DNA of 37,416 nucleotides. Source: Burkholderiaceae bacterium (GTDB taxonomy: Bacteria > Pseudomonadota > Gammaproteobacteria > Burkholderiales > Burkholderiaceae_C). Made by a program: the position numbers and the translations under genes. Positions 11,771-20,073 of the stretch are shown here, in pieces; position 1 is the first letter of the stretch; the number at the start of each line of letters is the position of its first letter. The DNA is taken from positions 1 through 37,416 of the forward strand of contig JAIESX010000028.1 in the NCBI GenBank assembly GCA_019745555.1, given 5' to 3'. Under the pieces are notes generated by a model. The model had not been told where the DNA came from. It ran no database searches and saw only the letters and a program-made list of their open reading frames with translations.

Positions 11771-12094
11771 ATGACAAAGAAGACCTTGCTCCTGCCCCTG
11801 GCTGCAGCCCTGTTGCTGGGCGGCTGTTCCAGCACACTGATCGGTGAGCGCATCGGTGCGGACCAGGTGGTTCTGGCCGACGCGACCCAGGTCAGCAAGT
11901 GCAAGTCGCTGGGCCGCACCACGCTGAGCGTGCTGTCCTCGCTCGGCCCGATCACGCGCAGCGCCGAGGCGGTAGAGGACAACCTGCTGCAGATGGCCCG
12001 CAACGAGGCCGTGGACAAGGGCGGCGACACCGTGGTCAAGGGTGCCTCCATGGAGTACGGCAAGCGCAGCTACGAGATCTTCAAGTGCAAGTGA
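11771..12094 (+). CDS. Small lipoprotein, DUF4156-like
   Basis: The 107-residue precursor has a lipoprotein signal with lipobox LLGGC, the lipidated cysteine being Cys19. The mature part (about 89 residues) contains two further cysteines (VSKCKSLG and a C-terminal FKCK) and the segment MARNEAVDKGGDTVVKG. That layout matches small DUF4156/RcsF-like outer membrane lipoproteins, in which cysteines may form a disulfide. The start ATG follows CCGGAGTCCTGAC, a usable binding site. A hairpin overlaps the stop codon and a strong terminator follows. Confidence 0.78.
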   Translation: MTKKTLLLPLAAALLLGGCSSTLIGERIGADQVVLADATQVSKCKSLGRTTLSVLSSLGPITRSAEAVEDNLLQMARNEAVDKGGDTVVKGASMEYGKRSYEIFKCK

Positions 12095-12149
12095 GCCGCT
12101 GAGGCTCACCGTCCAAGGCCAGCGGGCTTGCGTCCGCTGGCCTTTGTTC
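12091..12149 (+). terminator. Tandem hairpins and intrinsic terminator after the lipoprotein gene
   Basis: GTGAGCC (12091-12097) pairs with GGCTCAC (12103-12109) around the stop codon. AAGGCCAGCGG (12115-12125) then pairs with CCGCTGGCCTT (12134-12144) over an 8-nt loop, followed by TTTGTT. The second hairpin is a good rho-independent terminator for the plus strand. It also separates this gene from the convergent PAS-LuxR gene ending at 12151. Confidence 0.85.
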
Positions 12150-12150
12150 A

Positions 12151-12687
12151 TCAGGCCAGCCGCGCGAGCAGCTGGGTCGTGGTCCGTACGTCCAGCTTGC
12201 GCAGCAGGCGGGCGCGGTGCATTTCCACCGTGCGCGGGCTGAGCCCGAGTTCACGCGCGATTTCCTTGCTCGACAGACCCTGTGCCAGATGGGCTACGAC
12301 CTCGCGCTCGCGCGGGCTCAGGGCTCGGGTGGCGTCAGCCGGGTGCTGCAAGGGCTCAAAGAGCCAGACGGCCTGCCGCTCAGGTGCGTCGCCATCGCCG
12401 GCACGACCGGTGACCCGGCACCATATCAGGCTGCCATCGCATCGGCGCATGAGGCGCTCTTCACGGTAGGTGCGTCCGCGCGTCATCTGCGGATAGCCAC
12501 GCGCGCCGATGCGGCTGTACTCCTGCGCTGAGGGGTAGAGGATGACGATCGACTGTCCCTGCAGTTCCTCGGCGTCGTAGCCGAACAGGGTCGCGAACGC
12601 GGGGTTGCACAGGGCGATCACCCGCTCGCGGGTGATGCACAGGGCCGTCGGTGCCAGCATGAAGCCGAAGTCGGCCAGACCGTTCAT
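12151..12687 (-). CDS. PAS-LuxR transcriptional regulator
   Basis: The 178-residue protein has an N-terminal PAS domain (about residues 8-115, including [19 protein letters not shown] and a following R-rich PAC-like part). A LuxR/FixJ-type helix-turn-helix occupies about 122-178 ([20 protein letters not shown], then [18 protein letters not shown]). No receiver domain is present. The PAS part should sense a ligand or redox state. The gene diverges from an acyl-CoA synthetase gene across a 96-nt gap containing nested inverted repeats, so it probably controls that gene and itself. Confidence 0.88.
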   Translation of the reverse strand: MNGLADFGFMLAPTALCITRERVIALCNPAFATLFGYDAEELQGQSIVILYPSAQEYSRIGARGYPQMTRGRTYREERLMRRCDGSLIWCRVTGRAGDGDAPERQAVWLFEPLQHPADATRALSPREREVVAHLAQGLSSKEIARELGLSPRTVEMHRARLLRKLDVRTTTQLLARLA

Positions 12688-12690
12688 GGC

Positions 12691-12716
12691 GGCATGATAC
12701 GGTATTCATGCCGTAT
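12691..12716. promoter_or_regulatory. Nested inverted repeats in the PAS-LuxR / acyl-CoA synthetase gap
   Basis: ATACGG (12697-12702) faces CCGTAT (12711-12716). The overlapping pair GGCATG (12691-12696) and CATGCC (12707-12712) is offset by 4-6 nt. The nesting lies directly upstream of the regulator start and before the synthetase gene, where an operator would be expected. LuxR-type HTH proteins often bind such dyads. No experimental or comparative support was available. Confidence 0.45.
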
Positions 12717-12783
12717 AGGCGCCGGCGCGATCCGCGCGTATCGTTCAGGCTGTTTTCCTGTTTCAGCCCCGTTCGCGCTCTCC

Positions 12784-14325
12784 ATGAATCTTGTCCAGCT
12801 CCTCGTGCGCCACGCTCGCCTTGATCCGGCGCGCCCTGCCATCTACCAAGGCACGACCCTGCATGCAAGCTATGGTGTATGGGCGGCCCGCAGCGCCGGC
12901 CTGGCCCGACGCATGGTTGCGGCCGGCCTGCGGCCCGGAGACCGTGTGCTGGTCTTCATGAGCAATCACCCGCGTTACCTGGAAATCCTCTGGGCCGCCT
13001 GGTGGGCAGGACTGGTGGTGGTACCTGTCAACGCCAAGCTGCATGCACGTGAGGTGGAGTGGATCATCGGCCATGCACGGCCGGCCTGGGGGGTCGTCAG
13101 CGCTGATGTAGCGTCCGATCCGCTGGCCGGTCTGGTGCGCCAGATCGAGGTGGACTCCGCCGAGATGGACGCCTTGCTCGCGCCGCTGCCCGATCCCTGG
13201 CAGCAGGAGCCGGTACCACGCGAGCCCGATGACCTGGCCTGGCTGTTCTACACCAGCGGCACCACGGGCCGGCCCAAGGGCGTGATGCTGACCCACCGCA
13301 ACCTGATGACCATGGGGCTGACCTATTTCGTCGATGTCGATGCGGTTGATCCTGCCGATGCGATCGTCTACGCCGCGCCCATGTCCCACGGCGCCGGTCT
13401 GTACGCGGTGCCACATGTGATGGCCGGGGCTCGTCATGTGGTGCCGGTCTCGGGTGGGGTCGATCCGGCCGAACTCCATGCTCTGGGTTGTGCGCTCGGA
13501 CCCTTGAGCACCTTCGCGGCACCCACCATCGTCAAGCGTCTGGTCGACCATGCCGAGCAGGCGGGGCTGCAGCCTGAAGACTGCGCGCGGGCCTGGAAGA
13601 CCATCGTCTATGGCGGGGCCCCCATGTACCTGGCCGATATCCAGCGAGCCTTGCGCGTGATGGGGCCGCGCTTCGTGCAGATCTATGGTCAGGGTGAGAC
13701 CCCCATGGTGGCCACGGCGCTGGCACGCCATCATCTGACGGATACCGCACATCCGCGCCATCTCGAACGGCTGGCCTCGGTGGGTGTCGCGCAGACGCCG
13801 GTGGCGCTGCGCGTGGCCGACGAGCAGGGGCGCGCGCTGCCGGTGGGGGCGGTCGGCGAGGTGATGGTGCGCGGCGACAGCGTGATGGCCGGTTACTGGG
13901 AGAACCCCGAGGCCACCGTGGCCGCGATCCGCGATGGCTGGTTGTTGACGGGCGATGTGGGCAGCCTGGATGAAGACGGCTTTCTCGCGCTCAAGGACCG
14001 CAGCAAGGACCTGCTCATCAGCGGCGGCTCCAACATCTACCCGCGCGAGGTCGAGGAGGTGCTGCTGACGGCCCCCGGCGTCTCCGAGGTGGCGGTGGTG
14101 GGCGCACCGGACCCGGAGTGGGGGGAGGTGGTCGTGGCCTTTGTCGTGTGCCAGTCGGATCGGCAGACCGATGCCGACGCACTGGATGCGCACTGCCTGG
14201 CACAGCTGGCCCGCTTCAAGCGGCCCAAGCGCTATGTGTTCGTGTCCGAACTGCCCAAGAACAACTACGGCAAGGTGCTCAAGACGGTGCTGAGGGAACA
14301 GCTGAAGACGGCCACGTCGGCATGA
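12784..14325 (+). CDS. AMP-forming acyl-CoA synthetase / ligase
   Basis: The 513-residue protein carries the adenylate-forming motifs. The P-loop YTSGTTGRPKG lies near residues 156-166. The adenylate-contacting GDVGSLDEDGFLALKDR lies near 389, followed by the hinge and SGGSNIYPREVEEVL. The catalytic C-terminal lysine is in NNYGKVLKT near 493. It activates a carboxylic acid as acyl-AMP and then forms the CoA thioester. The substrate cannot be read from sequence; a medium-chain or aromatic acid is likely. The start at 12784 begins MNLVQLLVRHARL as family members do, and an open frame from 12694 crosses the operator-like repeats and was not used. No clear ribosome binding site is visible. Confidence 0.88.
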   Translation: MNLVQLLVRHARLDPARPAIYQGTTLHASYGVWAARSAGLARRMVAAGLRPGDRVLVFMSNHPRYLEILWAAWWAGLVVVPVNAKLHAREVEWIIGHARPAWGVVSADVASDPLAGLVRQIEVDSAEMDALLAPLPDPWQQEPVPREPDDLAWLFYTSGTTGRPKGVMLTHRNLMTMGLTYFVDVDAVDPADAIVYAAPMSHGAGLYAVPHVMAGARHVVPVSGGVDPAELHALGCALGPLSTFAAPTIVKRLVDHAEQAGLQPEDCARAWKTIVYGGAPMYLADIQRALRVMGPRFVQIYGQGETPMVATALARHHLTDTAHPRHLERLASVGVAQTPVALRVADEQGRALPVGAVGEVMVRGDSVMAGYWENPEATVAAIRDGWLLTGDVGSLDEDGFLALKDRSKDLLISGGSNIYPREVEEVLLTAPGVSEVAVVGAPDPEWGEVVVAFVVCQSDRQTDADALDAHCLAQLARFKRPKRYVFVSELPKNNYGKVLKTVLREQLKTATSA

Positions 14326-14362
14326 CCGGGGCCGTCCGGGGCGCCAGGCCCGCGCTGTTGCC

Positions 14363-15370
14363 TCAGGCCAGGCGCGCGAGTTCGCGCACGTACTGGCTCA
14401 CGCCGTCCTGCACGCTGTGGAACTCGTGCGCGCAGCCGGCCGCACGCAGCGCGCCCAGGTCGGCCTGGGTGTAGCACTGGTACTTGCCGCGCAGGGCGTC
14501 AGGGAAGGGGATGTACTCGATCAGGCCGCGTGCGGCGATCTCGGCCAGCGGCAGGGCGGCCTCGCCCTGCAGGCTGCGCAGGGTGTTGACCACGGCCACG
14601 GCCACGTCGTTGAAGGGCTGGGCGCGGCCCGAGCCGAGGTTGAAGATGCCGCTCTTGCCCGGATGGTCGAAGAACCAGAGGTTGACGGCCACCACGTCGT
14701 CGACAAAGACGAAGTCGCGCATCTGCTCGCCGCGCGCATAGCCGCCGTACTCGCCGAAGAGCTTGACCTTGCCTTCGTTGCGGAACTGGTGGAACTGGTG
14801 GTAGGCCACGCTGGCCATGCGGCCCTTGTGCTGCTCGCGCGGGCCGTAGACGTTGAAGTAGCGGAAGCCCGCGACCTGGAGCTTGGCCTTCTCGAACTTG
14901 ACGCCGAGCTCGCGACGCATGCGCTGGTCGAACAGCAGCTTGGAGTAGCCGTAGACGTTGAGCGGCCCTTCGAAAGCCGGCTCCTCGCGGAAGGTCTCGG
15001 AGCCGCCGTAGGTGGCGGCCGAGGAGGCGTAGAGCAGGCGGGTGCCCTGCTGCTGGCAGGCCTGGAACAACTCGCACGAGAGCGTGTAGTTGTTGTCCAT
15101 CATGTACTTGCCGTCCTGCTCCATGGTGTCGCTGCAGGCACCTTCGTGGAAGACGGCCTCGACCTTGCCGTAATAGCCTTCCTCGAAGTTGGGATAGAAG
15201 TCATCCAGGTCCACGTAGTCGGCGATCCTCAGATCGGCGATGTTGCGGAACTTGTCGCCCTGGCTCAGGTCGTCGACGACGATGATGTCGTCGATGCCTC
15301 GCGCATTCAGGCCCTTGACGATGTTGGAACCTATGAAGCCGGCGGCTCCGGTGACGACGACGCGTGTCAT
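14363..15370 (-). CDS. rfaD: ADP-L-glycero-D-manno-heptose 6-epimerase
   Basis: The 335-residue short-chain dehydrogenase-like epimerase has the NADP-binding motif [10 protein letters not shown] at the N-terminus and the catalytic YGYSK (Tyr-xxx-Lys) near residue 140. Family-specific segments are [15 protein letters not shown] and [20 protein letters not shown]. It converts ADP-D-glycero- to ADP-L-glycero-D-manno-heptose for the LPS inner core. Length agrees with other HldD/RfaD proteins. It follows the heptose kinase gene by 25 nt on the same strand. Confidence 0.97.
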   Translation of the reverse strand: MTRVVVTGAAGFIGSNIVKGLNARGIDDIIVVDDLSQGDKFRNIADLRIADYVDLDDFYPNFEEGYYGKVEAVFHEGACSDTMEQDGKYMMDNNYTLSCELFQACQQQGTRLLYASSAATYGGSETFREEPAFEGPLNVYGYSKLLFDQRMRRELGVKFEKAKLQVAGFRYFNVYGPREQHKGRMASVAYHQFHQFRNEGKVKLFGEYGGYARGEQMRDFVFVDDVVAVNLWFFDHPGKSGIFNLGSGRAQPFNDVAVAVVNTLRSLQGEAALPLAEIAARGLIEYIPFPDALRGKYQCYTQADLGALRAAGCAHEFHSVQDGVSQYVRELARLA

Positions 15371-15395
15371 GGCTGTTTCCTCAGATTCGATGGGT

Positions 15396-16331
15396 TCATT
15401 GTGCGCCGAACAGCTCGGCGTAGCTGACGGTGGCGGTGCCGAACTTGCCGACCACGATGCCGCCGGCCTGATTGGCCAGGGGCATGGCCTCGCGCAAGGG
15501 CAGGCCGGCGCCCACGAGCGCGGCCAGGGTGGCGATCACGGTGTCACCGGCACCGGTGACATCGAACACCTCGCGCGCCTGGGCGGCCACACTGGTCTCG
15601 CCCTCGGCCTCGTACAGGGTCATGCCCTCCTCGCTGCGCGTGAGCAGCAGGGCGGTGAGATCCAGCGACTCACGCAGCTTGCGCGCCTTGGCGCGCAACT
15701 CGTCCTCGCTGTTCCATGCGCCCACGACCTGCTGCAGCTCGGCGCGGTTGGGCGTGATCACGGTGGCGCCGCTGTAGCGCGAATAGTCCGAACCCTTGGG
15801 GTCGATCAGCACCGGCTTGCCGGCCGCCCGCGCGTGCTCGATCATGTGGTGCACGTGGTCCAGCCCGCCCTTGCCGTAGTCGGAGAAGAGCACGGCATCG
15901 TGCTCGGGCAGCAGCCTGAGGAAGTCGGCGGTCTGGGAGGCCAGCACCTCGCTCTTGGGGCTGTTCTCGAAGTCGAGGCGGATCAGCTGCTGCTGACGAC
16001 CGATCACGCGCAGCTTGACGGTGGTCTGCAGGTCGGCGTCGCGGCCGAAGTGCGGGGTGATGCCGGTCTGGGCCACAAGTCGCTCCAGCGTATGGCTGGC
16101 GTCGTCGTCACCGACCACGGTGAGCAGCGTGGCCTTGGCGCCCAGGGACACGACGTTGCTGGCCACGTTGGCGGCGCCGCCGATGCGCAGCTCCTCGCGC
16201 GTGACGCGCACCACAGGCACGGGCGCCTCGGGGCTGATGCGGTCGACCGCGCCATACCAGTAGCGGTCGATCATGGCGTCGCCGACGACCAGCACACGGG
16301 ACTTGGCGAGTTGGGCTTGGGTGATCTTCAT
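15396..16331 (-). CDS. rfaE1: D-glycero-beta-D-manno-heptose-7-phosphate kinase (kinase domain only)
   Basis: The 311-residue protein is a PfkB-family sugar kinase. It has [20 protein letters not shown] near residue 50 and the C-terminal signature [16 protein letters not shown] with the catalytic aspartate. It matches the N-terminal kinase half of HldE. The nucleotidyltransferase half is absent, as in organisms with separate rfaE1 and rfaE2. The rfaE2 gene is not in this window. The start at 16331 overlaps the lapB stop in an ATGA. Confidence 0.95.
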   Translation of the reverse strand: MKITQAQLAKSRVLVVGDAMIDRYWYGAVDRISPEAPVPVVRVTREELRIGGAANVASNVVSLGAKATLLTVVGDDDASHTLERLVAQTGITPHFGRDADLQTTVKLRVIGRQQQLIRLDFENSPKSEVLASQTADFLRLLPEHDAVLFSDYGKGGLDHVHHMIEHARAAGKPVLIDPKGSDYSRYSGATVITPNRAELQQVVGAWNSEDELRAKARKLRESLDLTALLLTRSEEGMTLYEAEGETSVAAQAREVFDVTGAGDTVIATLAALVGAGLPLREAMPLANQAGGIVVGKFGTATVSYAELFGAQ

Positions 16332-17485
16332 AGTTCTTCGACCCGGCGGGCGGGATAGCTGTCCCAGGCCTGGCAGCCCGGGCATTGCCAGAAATGCTGC
16401 TTGGCTTCGAAGCCGCAGGCTGCGCAGCGGTAGCGCGTGAGCGGCTTGACCGCATGGTCCAGCGCGCGCTGGACCTGCGGATGGAACTGCTCGTGCTCCA
16501 GCTGCTCGCCGGCCAGCCACTTGGCGGCGGCCACCAGCGAGGGTTCGCGCTCCAGGTGGTGGGCGTACCAGTCGCGCGTGCTGGTGCTGCTGCTGCCCGC
16601 GGCGGCCTGCAGCGTGACCAGGGCCTCGAGCACATCGAGCGAAGGGGTCTGTTCGTAGATGGCCTGCAGCCGGGCCAGCACGCTGACGGTGCGGCCGCTG
16701 GCGATGGCAGCCTGGGCCAGCGGAGTGGCGATCAGGGGCGTCGCCGGGGGGCTGGCCTGCAAGGCATCTTCCAGTGTGGCGCAAGCCTCGGCGGCCTGCT
16801 TCTGCTGCAGCTGCAGGCGCGCCAGCTCGATGCGCGCACGCGGCGCCGTCGGTGCAGTGCCGATGGCCTGTCGCAGCAGCTGCACGGCGGCATCGCTGTC
16901 ACCGCGGGCCAGCTCGGCCGCGGCCTGCTCACAGAGGTAATGCGCCAGCCGGCTGCTGAAGCTGCCGTGCTCCGCGTCCTCCAGCTGGCGCGCGATGGCG
17001 GCGGCCTGCGGCCAGTCGCGGGCGCGTTCGGCATTGGCCAGGCGCGCGAGGCGGGCCTGGGCCTGGAAGGGCGTGCCCTCGAGCTTGAGCAGGGCGGTAT
17101 CGGCGCGGTCGAGCAGACCGGCTTTGAGGAAGTCCAGGGCCAACGCGTGCTGGGCGCGCTGACGGTCGGCTTCGCTGAGGTCGGCACGCGCGAGCAGGTG
17201 CTCGTGCACGCGTACGGCGCGCTCGTACTCGCCGCGGCGGCGGAACAGATTGCCGAGGGCGAAGTGCAGCTCGGAGGTGTCGGGGTCGTTCTGCACGGCC
17301 TCGATGAAGGCGTCGATGGCCTGGTCCTGCTGCTCGTTGAGCAGGAAGTTCAGGCCGCGGAAATAGGCCTTGGGATTGCGGCGGTTCTCGATGCGCAGCT
17401 GGCGCAGGTCCAGGCGTGAGGCGACCCAGCCCAGCACGAAGGCGGCCGGCAGGCCGAGCAGGATCCAGCTCAGGTCAAGGTTCAT
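16328..17485 (-). CDS. lapB: LapB/YciM TPR protein, LPS assembly regulator
   Basis: The 385-residue protein has one N-terminal membrane helix (WILLGLPAAFVLGWVAS). It continues with tetratricopeptide repeats from about residue 35 to 350, starting KAYFRGLNFLLNEQQDQAID. It ends in a rubredoxin-like zinc ribbon with CAAC and CPGC pairs. This is the LapB/YciM layout. In Enterobacteria LapB directs FtsH to degrade LpxC and so limits LPS synthesis. Its place just before the heptose genes fits that role. The start MNLDLSWILLG at 17485 was chosen over the longer open frame because lapA lies upstream with an 11-nt overlap. Confidence 0.93.
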   Translation of the reverse strand: MNLDLSWILLGLPAAFVLGWVASRLDLRQLRIENRRNPKAYFRGLNFLLNEQQDQAIDAFIEAVQNDPDTSELHFALGNLFRRRGEYERAVRVHEHLLARADLSEADRQRAQHALALDFLKAGLLDRADTALLKLEGTPFQAQARLARLANAERARDWPQAAAIARQLEDAEHGSFSSRLAHYLCEQAAAELARGDSDAAVQLLRQAIGTAPTAPRARIELARLQLQQKQAAEACATLEDALQASPPATPLIATPLAQAAIASGRTVSVLARLQAIYEQTPSLDVLEALVTLQAAAGSSSTSTRDWYAHHLEREPSLVAAAKWLAGEQLEHEQFHPQVQRALDHAVKPLTRYRCAACGFEAKQHFWQCPGCQAWDSYPARRVEEL

Positions 17486-17774
17486 GGGGCGGCTGCAAGG
17501 TGGAAAGGGCGAGCTGGCTGTCGGCGGCGCCCTGGCGGCGCGCCTCGCGTGCGGCGCGTCGCTGCTTGAACCAGCGCGGCAGCATGGCCAGCACACCGGC
17601 TGTCAGGCCTAGGGCGAAGGCGGCGAGCACCACCAGCACCAGCGGCGCCGTCCATTCGTGACCGAAGAGCAGATGCACGGTCACGGCCTGCTGGTTGTTC
17701 AGCGCAAAGGCGAGCAGGGCAAAAAAAATGGCTGCCCGCAGTATCCACTTGAGCAGCCAAGTCAGTTGGTTCAT
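17475..17774 (-). CDS. lapA: LapA-domain membrane protein
   Basis: The 99-residue protein has two membrane helices with the LapA/DUF1049 signature. LNNQQAVTVHLLFG lies between the helices and GLTAGVLAMLPRWFKQRRAA at the end of the second. LapA works with LapB in control of LPS production in the inner membrane. It overlaps lapB by 11 nt, so the pair is translationally coupled. Confidence 0.92.
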   Translation of the reverse strand: MNQLTWLLKWILRAAIFFALLAFALNNQQAVTVHLLFGHEWTAPLVLVVLAAFALGLTAGVLAMLPRWFKQRRAAREARRQGAADSQLALSTLQPPHEP

Positions 17775-17817
17775 TGAGGGTCCCCGGATGAGGGGATTCT
17801 AACGAGTGAGAGGGGCT

Positions 17818-18132
17818 TCAGCTCTTGGGCTCCTGGGCCTGCATCTCGTGGGTGCGCTGGTCCACCGATTCGCGCAGGGCCTTGCCCGGCTTGAAGTGGG
17901 GGACACGCTTCTCGGGGATGGCCACGCTCTCGCCGCTGCGCGGGTTACGCCCCATGCGGGGCGGCCGGCGGTTGATGGAGAAACTGCCGAAGCCGCGGAT
18001 CTCGATGCGGTGCCCGCGCACCAGGGCATCGTTCATCGCGTCCAGGATGGCCTTGACCGCGAACTCGGCGTCGCGGTGGGTCAGCTGCCCGAAGCGGGCC
18101 GCCAGTTCTTCAACCAGGTCAGAGCGGGTCAT
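17818..18132 (-). CDS. ihfB: Integration host factor beta subunit
   Basis: The 104-residue DNABII protein begins [14 protein letters not shown] and carries [14 protein letters not shown] and the arm segment [15 protein letters not shown], with the DNA-intercalating proline region. The C-terminal end is about 10 residues longer than in E. coli. IHF bends DNA as an alpha/beta heterodimer. The gene sits after rpsA as in E. coli, but a terminator-like hairpin lies between them. Confidence 0.95.
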   Translation of the reverse strand: MTRSDLVEELAARFGQLTHRDAEFAVKAILDAMNDALVRGHRIEIRGFGSFSINRRPPRMGRNPRSGESVAIPEKRVPHFKPGKALRESVDQRTHEMQAQEPKS

Positions 18133-18150
18133 GTCTCTTGTTCTTGGGGC

Positions 18151-18185
18151 AAAAAAACGACCGGCGCAGCTGCGACCGGTCGTTT
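18151..18185 (-). terminator. Intrinsic terminator between rpsA and ihfB
   Basis: AAACGACCGG (18155-18164) pairs with CCGGTCGTTT (18176-18185). Read on the minus strand, the stem is followed by seven T (A-run at 18151-18157). The loop contains the small palindrome CGCAGCTGCG. It would end or attenuate rpsA transcripts before ihfB, so ihfB probably has partial readthrough or its own promoter. Confidence 0.85.
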
Positions 18186-18206
18186 CCGTGCTTTACATCA
18201 AGAAGA

Positions 18207-19892
18207 TCACTTCTCGTTGTTGTCCAGCTTGGCGCGCAGCAGGGCGCCAAGGCTGGTCGTGCCGGCGCTTTCGCGGGCCGACTGCTGGTTCAGGTTGGCC
18301 ATGGCACCCTGCTCGTCGGCCAGGTCCTTGGCCTTGATCGACAGCTGGATGTTGCGGGTCTTGCGATCCACGTTGACCACCACGGCGGTGACTTCGTCGC
18401 CTTCCTTGAGCACGTTGCGGGCGTCTTCCACGCGGTCACGCGAGATTTCGCTGGCACGCAGGTAGCCCAGGATGTCCTGGCCCAGGTCGATCTCGGCGCC
18501 ACGGGCGTCCACGGTCTTGACCTTGCCGGTCACGGTGGCGCCCTTGTCGTTCACGGACACGAAGGTCGTGAAGGGATCGGCGTCGAGCTGCTTGATGCCC
18601 AGGGAGATGCGCTCGCGGTCCACGTCCACGGCCAGCACGATGGCTTCCACTTCCTGGCCCTTCTTGTAGTTGCGCACGGCGGCTTCGCCCGGCTCGTTCC
18701 AGGACAGGTCGGACAGGTGCACCAGGCCGTCGATGCCGGCGGCTAGGCCGACGAACACGCCGAAGTCGGTGATGGACTTGATCGGGCCCTTGACGCGGTC
18801 GCCGCGCTTGGTGTTCTGCGCGAATTCCTGCCAGGGGTTGGCCTTGCACTGCTTCATGCCCAGGCTGATGCGGCGCTTGTCTTCGTCGATCTCGAGGACC
18901 ATGACTTCGACTTCGTCACCCAGGGACACGATCTTGGACGGGGCCACGTTCTTGTTGGTCCAGTCCATCTCGGAGACGTGCACCAGGCCTTCGATGCCCG
19001 GCTCGAGTTCCACGAACGCACCGTAGTCGGCGATGTTGGTGATCTTGCCGAACAGGCGGGTGCCGGTGGGGTAGCGGCGGGACACGCCCATCCAGGGGTC
19101 ATCGCCCATCTGCTTCAGACCCAGGGACACACGGTTCTTCTCGGTGTCGAACTTGAGGATCTTGGCGGTGATTTCCTGGCCGGCCTGAACAACTTCGCTC
19201 GGGTGGCGGACACGGCGCCAGGCCATGTCGGTGATGTGCAGCAGGCCGTCGATGCCGCCCAGGTCCACGAAGGCACCGTATTCGGTGATGTTCTTGACCA
19301 CGCCCTGCACCACGGAACCTTCCTTGAGGTTCTGCATGAGCTTGGCGCGCTCTTCGCCCATGGAGGCTTCCACCACGGCACGGCGGCTCAGCACCACGTT
19401 GTTGCGCTTGCGGTCGAGCTTGATGACCTTGAATTCCAGGGTCTTGTTCTCGTAGGGCGTCAGGTCCTTGGTCGGACGGGTGTCGACCAGCGAACCGGGC
19501 AGGAAGGCGCGGATGCCGTTGACCAGCACGGTCAGGCCACCCTTGACCTTGCCGGAGGTGGTGCCGGTGACGAATTCGCCGGATTCCAGGGCCTTTTCCA
19601 GGGCCATCCAGGAAGCCAGACGCTTGGCGGTGTCGCGCGACAGGATGGTGTCGCCGTAGCCGTTCTCGATCGAGCCGATGGCGACGGAGACGAAGTCGCC
19701 CACCTGCACTTCGAGCACGCCCTGGTCGTTCTTGAATTCCTCGATCGGGACATAGGCCTCGGACTTGAGACCGGCATTCACGACGACGAAGCCGTGTTCG
19801 ATGCGAACGACTTCGGCGGTGATGACTTCGCCCGGACGCATTTCGGTGCGTTGCAGGGATTCCTCAAACAGGGCGGCAAAAGATTCAGACAT
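18207..19892 (-). CDS. rpsA: 30S ribosomal protein S1
   Basis: The 561-residue protein begins [18 protein letters not shown] and contains six S1 RNA-binding repeats in series, from about residue 20 to 520. Repeats 3-6 show the conserved G.V..I..YGAFV.L motifs ([59 protein letters not shown]). It loads mRNA on the 30S subunit. The start has AGGA six nt upstream. The order cmk-rpsA-ihfB is conserved with E. coli. Confidence 0.97.
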   Translation of the reverse strand: MSESFAALFEESLQRTEMRPGEVITAEVVRIEHGFVVVNAGLKSEAYVPIEEFKNDQGVLEVQVGDFVSVAIGSIENGYGDTILSRDTAKRLASWMALEKALESGEFVTGTTSGKVKGGLTVLVNGIRAFLPGSLVDTRPTKDLTPYENKTLEFKVIKLDRKRNNVVLSRRAVVEASMGEERAKLMQNLKEGSVVQGVVKNITEYGAFVDLGGIDGLLHITDMAWRRVRHPSEVVQAGQEITAKILKFDTEKNRVSLGLKQMGDDPWMGVSRRYPTGTRLFGKITNIADYGAFVELEPGIEGLVHVSEMDWTNKNVAPSKIVSLGDEVEVMVLEIDEDKRRISLGMKQCKANPWQEFAQNTKRGDRVKGPIKSITDFGVFVGLAAGIDGLVHLSDLSWNEPGEAAVRNYKKGQEVEAIVLAVDVDRERISLGIKQLDADPFTTFVSVNDKGATVTGKVKTVDARGAEIDLGQDILGYLRASEISRDRVEDARNVLKEGDEVTAVVVNVDRKTRNIQLSIKAKDLADEQGAMANLNQQSARESAGTTSLGALLRAKLDNNEK

Positions 19893-19917
19893 GTAAGTTC
19901 CTAGACCATCTGGGCGT

Positions 19918-19937
19918 CCATGGCTTTCGGGCCATGG
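19918..19937 (-). promoter_or_regulatory. Hairpin in the rpsA leader
   Basis: CCATGGC (19918-19924) pairs with GCCATGG (19931-19937) over a 6-nt loop, about 26-45 nt upstream of the rpsA start. S1 represses its own translation in gamma-proteobacteria by binding leader hairpins, so this may be a counterpart. The 181-nt gap upstream of rpsA also has an 8-bp hairpin at 20068-20093 that overlaps the aroA-cmk stop. No clear promoter was seen in the gap. Confidence 0.35.
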
Positions 19938-20073
19938 CGTGACAGCCGCACCATTGCGACTGGGGGGAGCTTTCGACGGCGGTTTGTGCGGATGTTCCGC
20001 GGGTTACGTTGATGATCCAGGCGGCCGGAGCGCTTGCTGCGCGAAGGGAGCCACCTGGGCCTGTTTCAGCCGT

